Assembly: GCA_035544835.1 (NCBI GenBank)
Contig: DASZZV010000204.1
Span: 1 to 37,295, forward strand
Source: DASZZV01 sp035544835
Lineage (GTDB): Bacteria > Acidobacteriota > Thermoanaerobaculia > Gp7-AA8
Length of the DNA stretch: 37,295 nucleotides
Direction: 5' to 3'
A program made the translations under genes and the position numbers. Below the pieces are notes generated by a model, which saw only the letters and a list, made by a program, of their open reading frames with translations, was not told the DNA's origin and ran no database searches. Positions 7,232-13,699 of this stretch are shown here, one piece after another (the stretch's first letter is position 1; every line of letters begins with the position of its first letter).

Positions 7232-7726
7232 CTCCGACCCGCCGCGCCGCAGACGCTCCACCACGGCTTCGGCCTGGGGCCGGGTGAAGCCGCCATCCAG
7301 GATAACCATCCCGGTAATCTTCGATTTGATCAAAGGTGCGGAGACGAGGCTATCGCCCACGAAGACACCGAGTTGCTTTTCGATATTTGCGGACGTCCAG
7401 GATCCGAGCAGGTGATCCCCCTCGGGAGTTGTTCCGATCGACACCACATATGTGCCTACTGGACGTTCCTCCACCTTTGCAGTGCGTGGATCAAGATGGC
7501 GGAGGTCGAGAACGCGTTCTGACGGGATGAAGTAAACAGTCTGGCCGAAGACGGTGGCCGCAATCGCCCCAGGAGTCGCGGTGGCGGTCACCGGTCGGAG
7601 AACTACATACTCTGGATCAACAATGCTGATCGGCGCTCCTGCCGGTACCTCTACGTTGGCCTCACCTACAAACCCATTGCAGCTAAGGAATAGAAGAGCG
7701 AGAAGAGCTACGTTGTGCTGTCTCAT
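7226..7726 (-). CDS. Small lipoprotein resembling the SecD P1-head domain
   Basis: This 166-residue protein begins with a short hydrophobic signal and a probable lipidation cysteine (LLFLSC, Cys about 16). The C-terminal part (about 115-163) aligns by eye with SecD of this same window: it has VFVGDSLVSAPLIKSKI then ILDGGFTRPQAEAVVERLR, where SecD has IVLDKKVQSAPVIHSQI then IIEGSFTQQEASDLSLVLR. It is therefore a stand-alone SecDF P1-head-like domain on a lipid anchor; such proteins have no known role. It starts 16 bases after gcvPB in the same direction and may share its transcript. Its TAA stop lies within GTTAGG at the end of the attC-like palindrome. The upstream ribosome site is weak. Confidence 0.72.
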   Translation of the reverse strand: MRQHNVALLALLFLSCNGFVGEANVEVPAGAPISIVDPEYVVLRPVTATATPGAIAATVFGQTVYFIPSERVLDLRHLDPRTAKVEERPVGTYVVSIGTTPEGDHLLGSWTSANIEKQLGVFVGDSLVSAPLIKSKITGMVILDGGFTRPQAEAVVERLRRGGSEA

Positions 7727-7742
7727 CGTCGGTCCGCCAGAC

Positions 7743-9260
7743 CTACTTTTTCGCCTTCCACCTCAAAATCGGCGACCGGGCCGCGCGCGCTTCATCAAGC
7801 CGGCGCACCGGCGTGGTGTGCGGGGCCGACCGCACCAGTTCCGGCGTCTCCTCGCACTCGCGTGCGATGGCCAGCATGGCCTCGCAGAAATCGTCCAGCT
7901 CTTCTTTCGGCTCGCTCTCAGTCGGCTCGATCATCAGTGCGCCGGCGACGATGAGCGGGAAGTAGATGGTCGGCGGATGAAAGCCGAAATCCATCAGCCG
8001 CTTGGCGATATCGAGTGTGTGGACGTCCTTCTCCGACTGCCGCTTATCGCTGAAGACAACTTCATGCAGCGACGGAGCATCATACGGAAGGTGATACGCA
8101 CCCTTGAGGCGCGCGCGGATGTAGTTGGCGTTGAGAACCGCAAGCTGCGCTACACGACGGAGACCGCTCGGTCCCATCGAGCGCATGTACGTGAGCGCAC
8201 GAACCAGAACTCCGAAGTTACCGTAAAAGGCCCGAACGCGCCCGATGCTTTCGGGATGGTTGTAGTCCAGAAAGTAAGACCCGTCCTCGCGTTTGGCGAC
8301 CGTTGGCGTCGGCATGAAGGGGACGAGGCTCTGGGTCACGCCAACTGGCCCCGCACCCGGCCCACCACCACCATGCGGGGTCGAGAAGGTCTTGTGCAGA
8401 TTGGAGTGCATCACGTCGATGCCCATGTCCCCGGGACGAGCCACGCCGACGAAGGCGTTCAGATTCGCCCCGTCACAGTAGAGATACGCTCCCTTGCGAT
8501 GAAGGATGTCGGCGATCTGAACGATCTGGTCCTCGAAGACGCCTAGCGTGTTCGGCACCGTGATCATGAGAGCGGCCACGTCTTCATTGACTTCGCGCTC
8601 CAGAAGATCGAGATCGAGAGTGCCGCGTGAGTTGGACTTCAGCTCCCTGATCTTGTAACCGGCGAAGTTGGCCGACGCCGGGTTGGTCCCATGCGCCGAG
8701 TCGGGGATGAGGATGTACTTGCGGGCGTTGCCCGCTTTGGCCAGCGCCTTGTGCACCATGAGAATCCCGGTGAGCTCACCGTGCGCTCCGGCCACAGGCT
8801 GCAGCGTGACGCGCGGGAGGCCGAAGATCTCCTTGAGTGTCTGTTCCAGAAGCCACAGCAGCTCGAGGTTTCCCTGCACCTGATGCTCCGGCTGGAGGGG
8901 ATGCGAGAAAGCAAAGCCGGGACGTCGCGCGATCTCTTCGTTGATTCGCGGGTTGTGCTTCATCGTGCACGAGCCCAGGGGGTAAAGCGCAGCGTCGATC
9001 GACGCATTCAGTTTCGACAGCCGGGTGAAATGACGGATCACGTCGACTTCCGACACCTCGCACTCATCGGCGATCTCATCGCGCAGCAGTGACCCGGGAA
9101 GCAGATCGGACAACGTCATCTCGGGCACGTCGAGATCGGGCAGCCGGTAGCCTTTCCGCCCCGGCTTGGAGTGTTCGAAGATCAGCCCTTCGCGGCCACG
9201 CGCCGTGCTTCTGCTCTTCTCTTCCACTTCGTTTTCGATGCTCTCGACAGGGATGGTCAT
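7743..9260 (-). CDS. gcvPB: Glycine dehydrogenase (decarboxylating) subunit 2
   Basis: This is the C-terminal half of the split glycine decarboxylase P-protein (505 residues). With GcvPA it decarboxylates glycine using pyridoxal phosphate and passes the aminomethyl group to the lipoyl arm of GcvH. The PLP-binding lysine is K290 in SNLHKTFSTPHGGGGPG; other family blocks are YPLGSCTMKHNPR (93-105), the PVAGAHGE region (155-162), DSAHGTNPAS (187-196) and CDGANLNA (262-269). Its ATG overlaps the gcvPA stop by 4 bases, which implies translational coupling. The two-subunit form is common in Acidobacteriota, Gram-positives and thermophiles, whereas Proteobacteria usually have one fused P-protein. 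Confidence 0.96.
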   Translation of the reverse strand: MTIPVESIENEVEEKSRSTARGREGLIFEHSKPGRKGYRLPDLDVPEMTLSDLLPGSLLRDEIADECEVSEVDVIRHFTRLSKLNASIDAALYPLGSCTMKHNPRINEEIARRPGFAFSHPLQPEHQVQGNLELLWLLEQTLKEIFGLPRVTLQPVAGAHGELTGILMVHKALAKAGNARKYILIPDSAHGTNPASANFAGYKIRELKSNSRGTLDLDLLEREVNEDVAALMITVPNTLGVFEDQIVQIADILHRKGAYLYCDGANLNAFVGVARPGDMGIDVMHSNLHKTFSTPHGGGGPGAGPVGVTQSLVPFMPTPTVAKREDGSYFLDYNHPESIGRVRAFYGNFGVLVRALTYMRSMGPSGLRRVAQLAVLNANYIRARLKGAYHLPYDAPSLHEVVFSDKRQSEKDVHTLDIAKRLMDFGFHPPTIYFPLIVAGALMIEPTESEPKEELDDFCEAMLAIARECEETPELVRSAPHTTPVRRLDEARAARSPILRWKAKK

Positions 9261-10636
9261 GACGCTTTCCTTCCCAGGGCTTTGGAAACCGCGGCAGCGT
9301 AGGAGTCCAGATGTTCTTTCGTGTGCAGCTCGGTGACAGCGACCAGAAGATCGTTGGGAGCGTCGGAGAAAAAACGGCTCAGCGGGATGCCGGCCAGGAT
9401 TCCCTCTTTCTCCAGCTCAGCGACAATCTCGCCCGCCGGGCGAGTCGTGCGGATGGTGAACTCGTTGTAGACCGGACCGCTATAAGGAAGCGTGGCGCCA
9501 GCTTCGGTCAGTTTCTTTCGTAGATAAGATGCCTTCTGCAGGCATTGCGTGGCCACTTCGCGCAGACCGTCCTTGCCGAGAAGCGACAGATACATGTTCG
9601 CCGCCAGTGCGAAGAGAGCCTGATTGGTGCAGATGTTCGAGGTGGCCTTGCCGCGGCGGATATGTTGCTCGCGCGTGGCCAGTGTGAGCACCCAGGCGCG
9701 GCGGCCATCGGTATCGACCGTCTCTCCAACCAGCCGCCCCGGCATGTGCCGCTTCAAAGGATCTTTGACGACCATGAAGCCGACGAAGGGGCCGCCGAAC
9801 GACGGCGCCAGACCCCAGGCCTGGCCTTCGCCGACAGCGATGTCGAAGTCGTGCTGGCCAGGCGGAGTGAGGACGCCAAGCGAGGTCGCTTCGGCAATCA
9901 CAGCGATCTTCAACGCCCCCGCGCTCCCGGCAATCGCGCCGACAGCGTCGTAGTCCTCGATGACACCGAGAAAGTTAGGAGACTGCACGGCCACAGCAAA
10001 CGTATCGTTGTTGTCGCAGGCACCCTTCAGTGCCTCGAGGTCGATTCGCCCATCGGCGGTCCAGCCGACTTCGACGATCTCGATTCCGAGGTTCTGCACG
10101 TAGGTGCGAAGCGTCTCACGGTACTCGGGGTGGATGCTTCTGGCGACAACGACGCGCTTCTTCTTCGCCGCCACGCGCTGAGCCATCAGTACCCCTTCGA
10201 CAAACGCCGTCGAGCCGTCGTATAGCGAGGCGTTGGCGACATCAAGGCCTGTGAGCATGCACTGGTGCGTCTGGTACTCGAAGATGGCCTGGAGCGTTCC
10301 CTGCGAGACCTCCGGCTGATACGGCGTGTAGGCGGTGAGGAACTCGGCCCGGAGCAGGAGTTGGTCGATGCAGGCTGGCTGATAGTGATAGTAGACACCC
10401 CCGCCGAGGAACGACACGGCATCCAGCAGCGTGACGTTCTTGCGAGCCAGGGCGTCGAAGCCGCGCCGCACTTCGATCTCGGACCAGGGTCCCGGTATGT
10501 CGAGCAGGCCACGGACCTTGACCGATTCGGGAATCGTGTCGAAGAGGCGATCCACGGAATCGATCCCGATCACCTCCAGCATCTCCTGAACGTCCTGTTC
10601 GGCGTTCGGGATGTAGCGCATGGGGGGAGTATCCAA
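9257..10636 (-). CDS. gcvPA: Glycine dehydrogenase (decarboxylating) subunit 1
   Basis: This is the N-terminal half of the split P-protein (459 residues), which pairs with GcvPB to form the glycine-decarboxylating enzyme. Family blocks include the RYIPNAEQDVQEML N-terminus, TAYTPYQPEVSQGTLQ, TGLDVANASLYDGSTA and a GEGQAWGLAPSFGGP segment. The start is given as TTG at 10636 because AGGAGA sits about 6 bases before it; the ATG at 10621 matches relatives (MRYIPN) but would lie about 21 bases from that ribosome site. The gene overlaps gcvPB by 4 bases. It is separated from gcvH by 205 bases filled by a palindromic repeat, which is unusual inside an operon. Confidence 0.95.
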   Translation of the reverse strand: MDTPPMRYIPNAEQDVQEMLEVIGIDSVDRLFDTIPESVKVRGLLDIPGPWSEIEVRRGFDALARKNVTLLDAVSFLGGGVYYHYQPACIDQLLLRAEFLTAYTPYQPEVSQGTLQAIFEYQTHQCMLTGLDVANASLYDGSTAFVEGVLMAQRVAAKKKRVVVARSIHPEYRETLRTYVQNLGIEIVEVGWTADGRIDLEALKGACDNNDTFAVAVQSPNFLGVIEDYDAVGAIAGSAGALKIAVIAEATSLGVLTPPGQHDFDIAVGEGQAWGLAPSFGGPFVGFMVVKDPLKRHMPGRLVGETVDTDGRRAWVLTLATREQHIRRGKATSNICTNQALFALAANMYLSLLGKDGLREVATQCLQKASYLRKKLTEAGATLPYSGPVYNEFTIRTTRPAGEIVAELEKEGILAGIPLSRFFSDAPNDLLVAVTELHTKEHLDSYAAAVSKALGRKAS

Positions 10637-10691
10637 ATTACTTCTCCTAAAAGGTAAGGGTCATGGAGCGAAAAGACGATGATCCACGAAG

Positions 10692-10836
10692 CTTGTCATC
10701 CTGAGGGAGCACGTACGAAACGAGAGTCCACGAGAAAGTGAGTGCGACCGAAGGATCTTTGGTGACACGCGCAGGGTCGTCAATGTACGCCACGGTGATG
10801 TCACCAAAGATCCTTCGCTTCGCTCAGGATGACAAG
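10692..10836. repeat. Palindromic repeat A, copy 1
   Basis: This 145-bp element is bounded by CTTGTCATCCTGAG and its inverse CTCAGGATGACAAG. A second inverted pair lies inside (GAAGGATCTTTGGTGAC and GTCACCAAAGATCCTTC), so the element can fold into a long interrupted hairpin. A close copy with different loop bases is at 28713-28858. It lies between gcvH and gcvPA and would be transcribed with the operon. It encodes no protein. Confidence 0.85.
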
Positions 10837-10841
10837 GTCAT

Positions 10842-11234
10842 CTAGTGCCCCGCTTCCTTCTCCACGTACTCTTCGTACTCTTCGGCGCTCATCAGCACGT
10901 CGACCTCGTCGACGTTCTTGCAGCGGATCTTGATCATCCAGCCATCGCCGTAGGGATCGGTGTTCACCAGCTCCGGCTTGTCAGCCAGTGCCTCGTTGAC
11001 CTCGATCACCTCACCACTGACGGGGCAGAAGAGCTCCGAGACCGCTTTGACCGATTCGATGCTTCCCAGCTCATCTCCCAGATCCAACTCCGAACCGACC
11101 TTAGGCAGCTCGAGGAAGACGACGTCTCCGAGCTCCTTCTGGGCGTACTCGGTGATTCCGATGGTGCCGATGTCTCCGTCGAGATGAATGTACTCGTGGC
11201 TCTTCGCGTAACGGTTCTCTTCCGGTGTCGTCAT
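10842..11234 (-). CDS. gcvH: Glycine cleavage system H protein
   Basis: This 130-residue lipoyl carrier shuttles the aminomethyl group from the P-protein to the T-protein and passes electrons on to the L-protein. The lipoylated lysine is K63 in GSIESVKAVSEL, with the usual upstream YAQKELGDVVFLELP and downstream GEVIEVNEAL and DPYGDGWMIKI blocks. A clear AAGGAG lies 6 bases before the ATG. It follows gcvT after 16 bases. No lipoyl synthase or L-protein gene is in the window. Confidence 0.96.
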   Translation of the reverse strand: MTTPEENRYAKSHEYIHLDGDIGTIGITEYAQKELGDVVFLELPKVGSELDLGDELGSIESVKAVSELFCPVSGEVIEVNEALADKPELVNTDPYGDGWMIKIRCKNVDEVDVLMSAEEYEEYVEKEAGH

Positions 11235-11250
11235 GCAACACTCCTTACGT

Positions 11251-12369
11251 TCATTTCGCTCTTTTATAGAAGGGGGTCGGCACTACGCGGGCCTTCGTTT
11301 CTTTCCCCCGAATCATAATCAGCAGCTCGGAGCCGACCTCGGCTTTTTCGACTGTTACATAGGCCAGGCCAATGGCCTTCTTGAGAGTCGGCGAGTGGGT
11401 TCCACTCGTGACGATGCCGATCTTCTGGGTACCGTCGACGACTGGGTAGCCGTGCCGGCCGATGCCCCGATCGATCATCTCGAATCCAACCAGTTTCCTG
11501 CGCACGCCTTCGCCTTTTTCGCGACGGAGAACGTCGGCCCCGAAGAAGTCACCCTTGTCCAGCTTCACGATCCAGCCGAGGTCGGCCTCCAGAGGTGTCG
11601 TGGTCTGATCGATGTCGTTTCCATAGAGCGCCATCCTGGCCTCGAGGCGAAGGGTGTCGCGGGCGCCGAGTCCGGCCGGAATCGCATCGAAGGGCTTCCC
11701 GGCCTCGAGGATCTTCCTGAAAAGATCTCCGGCATGCTGAGGCGCAACATAGACTTCGAAACCATCTTCTCCGGTGTATCCGGTCCGCGAAACGATGGCG
11801 TCGATCCCGTCGACCTTGCCGCGACGGAAGCGGTAGTACTTGATGGCCGACAGATCGAGCTCGGTCAGTGTCTGAAGGATTCGCTCCGAGGCCGGCCCCT
11901 GCAGCGCCAACTGCGCATACTGATCGCTGACGTTGCGAAGCTCGACGTCGAAGTCTTTCGCACACTCGCGAAACCACTCGAAATCCTTGTCGGCGTTCGA
12001 GGCGTTGACCACGATCAGATAGTCGCTCGGTGCATTCTGATAGATGAGGATATCGTCGACGAATCCCGCCGTCGGGTAGAGGAGACCGTTGTACTGGCAG
12101 CGTCCGTCCTGGAGCTTCGAGACGTCGTTGCAGGTCAGCTTCTGCAGGAAGTCGAGAGCCTGAGGGCCGGCCACGGTGATCTCACCCATGTGGGAAACGT
12201 CGAACAGCCCTGCCCGCTCCCGCACGGCCTTGTGCTCCTCGAGAATCGAGGTGTACTGAACCGGGAGCTCCCAGCCGCCGAAGTCGACCATTTTCCCGCC
12301 GAGCTCGGACTCGACATCGAAAAGAGGAGTGCGTTTGAGAGGACCAGCAGAAGGAGAGTCGCCGCCCAT
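11251..12369 (-). CDS. gcvT: Aminomethyltransferase (glycine cleavage T protein)
   Basis: This 372-residue enzyme moves the methylene group from GcvH to tetrahydrofolate, releasing ammonia. The N-terminus (KRTPLFDVESELGGKMVDFG) and the blocks RAGLFDVSHMGEI, GFVDDILIYQ (the DD of the folate site) and SRTGYTGEDGFEVY are typical of GcvT and distinguish it from YgfZ. AAGGAG precedes the ATG by 5 bases. It is the first gene of gcvT-gcvH-gcvPA-gcvPB, so the promoter should lie in 12370-12542. I looked there for a glycine riboswitch and saw none, only the heptamer palindrome. Confidence 0.96.
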   Translation of the reverse strand: MGGDSPSAGPLKRTPLFDVESELGGKMVDFGGWELPVQYTSILEEHKAVRERAGLFDVSHMGEITVAGPQALDFLQKLTCNDVSKLQDGRCQYNGLLYPTAGFVDDILIYQNAPSDYLIVVNASNADKDFEWFRECAKDFDVELRNVSDQYAQLALQGPASERILQTLTELDLSAIKYYRFRRGKVDGIDAIVSRTGYTGEDGFEVYVAPQHAGDLFRKILEAGKPFDAIPAGLGARDTLRLEARMALYGNDIDQTTTPLEADLGWIVKLDKGDFFGADVLRREKGEGVRRKLVGFEMIDRGIGRHGYPVVDGTQKIGIVTSGTHSPTLKKAIGLAYVTVEKAEVGSELLIMIRGKETKARVVPTPFYKRAK

Positions 12370-12430
12370 GAAGGCTCCTTAAAAGGGAGGCGTAACGTAA
12401 CATGCGCGGGCGGAACGGTCAACGAGGACG

Positions 12431-12524
12431 GAATTGAGAATTGAGAATTGAGAATTGAGAAATAAAGGCCGAAGCCATCTATGCTTCTTCTATTTCTCAA
12501 TTCCCAATTCTCAATTCTCAATTC
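12431..12524. repeat. Palindrome of TTCTCAA/TTGAGAA heptamers, second copy
   Basis: The left arm is GAATTGAG followed by further tandem TTGAGAA units; the right arm has the complementary units with one imperfect (TTCCCAA). The loop contains AGGCCGAAGCC and AT-rich sequence, reminiscent of the loop at 4232-4323. It occupies most of the gap between the divergent gcvT and xerC-like genes, so it sits where their promoters would be expected. Confidence 0.8.
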
Positions 12525-12542
12525 GCCTAAACTGTATGGCGG

Positions 12543-13454
12543 ATGACCAACGAGATCGGTGACTTCCTCGATTACCTCACGTACGAGCGGAATGTCTCGA
12601 TCAACACCGTGTCGGCCTATCGGGATGACCTGGAATCCTTCATCTCCTTCCTCGTCAACGACTACACCAACTCCCCTCGAGAAGCGCTCGACCTCCGGGC
12701 CGTTGATCATCTGACGATCCGCGCTTACCTCGCTCATCTGGCGAGGCGAAGACTGGCCCGATCTTCGATTGCCCGCCATCTCTCTTCGCTTCGTTCGTTC
12801 TTCCGCTTTCTGATCCGTGAGGGAGTCGTGGTGCAGAATCCTGCGCGCTCGGTGGCCACGCCTAAGCGGGAGAAGCATCTGCCGGAGGTGTTGCAGGGCA
12901 GCGAGATCGAGATCCTCTTCGAGCAACCCGATCTCGACGACGCCCTCGGTGTCCGCGATCGCGCCTGGCTGGAACTGCTGTACGCGTCAGGGCTGCGCGT
13001 GAGTGAGCTCACCGGGATCGACCTGGACGACATCGAGCTTCGCGCGAAGCTGGTGAAGGTGCATGGAAAGGGGGCGAAAGAGCGCATCGTTCCCTTCGGA
13101 TCGAAGGCGCATGCGGCGATCGCCGCCTATCTTCCAATCAGGTCAAAGCTTCGCGAGAAATCGGCAGAAGAAGAGGAGCAACCTCTGTTCGTCAATCATC
13201 GCGGTGCCAGGATCACTCCACGCAGCATTCGAAGGATTCTTGATCGATACGTTCGTGACGCCTCACTGCGGACGGGCATCTCACCCCACTCTCTTCGCCA
13301 TTCCTTCGCCACCCACCTGCTGGCTGCCGGCGCCGACCTCCGCTCGATCCAGGAGCTCCTCGGGCACGTCTCTCTCTCGACGACCCAGAAGTACACCCAC
13401 CTGAACGACTGGAAGCTGATCGAGGTCTATAAAAAGGCGCACCCGAAGGCGTAA
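12543..13454 (+). CDS. xerC: Tyrosine recombinase, XerC/XerD type
   Basis: This 303-residue protein has an N-terminal SAM-like core-binding domain (about 1-90) and a C-terminal catalytic domain with all expected residues: R152 (ASGLRVSEL), K176 (HGKGAKER), H249 and R252 (PHSLRH), H275 (ELLGHVSL) and nucleophile Y284 (TTQKYTHL). Length is that of XerC/D, which resolve chromosome dimers at dif with FtsK. It lacks the insertion that marks integron integrases, so it is not evidence for an integron. XerC versus XerD cannot be decided by eye. Downstream, 8 bases after the stop, begins a copy of repeat C. Confidence 0.93.
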   Translation: MTNEIGDFLDYLTYERNVSINTVSAYRDDLESFISFLVNDYTNSPREALDLRAVDHLTIRAYLAHLARRRLARSSIARHLSSLRSFFRFLIREGVVVQNPARSVATPKREKHLPEVLQGSEIEILFEQPDLDDALGVRDRAWLELLYASGLRVSELTGIDLDDIELRAKLVKVHGKGAKERIVPFGSKAHAAIAAYLPIRSKLREKSAEEEEQPLFVNHRGARITPRSIRRILDRYVRDASLRTGISPHSLRHSFATHLLAAGADLRSIQELLGHVSLSTTQKYTHLNDWKLIEVYKKAHPKA

Positions 13455-13461
13455 GGCGGTC

Positions 13462-13585
13462 CTTGTGTGGCACAGGCACTCTTGCCTGTGTGTCGGCCGT
13501 CGAGGCCGACCTCTCTGTGAATTGCAGCAGGAACGCCACGGCTCGACGCCGCGGCACACAGGCAAGAGTGCCTGTGCCACACAAG
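13462..13585. repeat. Multi-hairpin repeat C, copy 1
   Basis: The 124-bp element has perfect outer inverted ends starting CTTGTGTGGCACAGGCA and ending with the complement. Each end is itself a hairpin (CACAGGCA and TGCCTGTG). Inside are two more hairpins: GTCGGCC and GGCCGAC around GTCGA, and GCCACGGC and GCCGCGGC around TCGAC. Copies lie at 21487-21610 and, reversed, at 26217-26341. Open reading through this copy into the next gene is accidental. Confidence 0.92.
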
Positions 13586-13699
13586 AACCAACCGCACTTC
13601 CCACTTCCGAACCGTTCACCATATGTTTGCGTACTCCGTTCACGCAGACGCCCTCGGTGCGTTATCGTTCGCCGGTTGATCTCCCTTGAAAGGATCCGC

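Noticed and set aside
11233..12444. 403-residue open frame on the plus strand opposite gcvT
   Set aside because: It is the antisense shadow of gcvT, with no family match and no ribosome site.
12370..12542. Glycine riboswitch ahead of gcvT
   Set aside because: I found none of the conserved glycine aptamer core on the minus strand; the gap is mostly the heptamer palindrome.
12543..13454. XerC/D-like gene as the integrase for the attC-like site
   Set aside because: It lacks the extra integron-integrase segment, has standard Xer length, and is over 5 kb away on the other side of the gcv operon.
13463..13689. Small proteins starting inside repeat C (Cys/His-rich)
   Set aside because: They read through palindromic repeat sequence in any copy and frame, and have no ribosome site.
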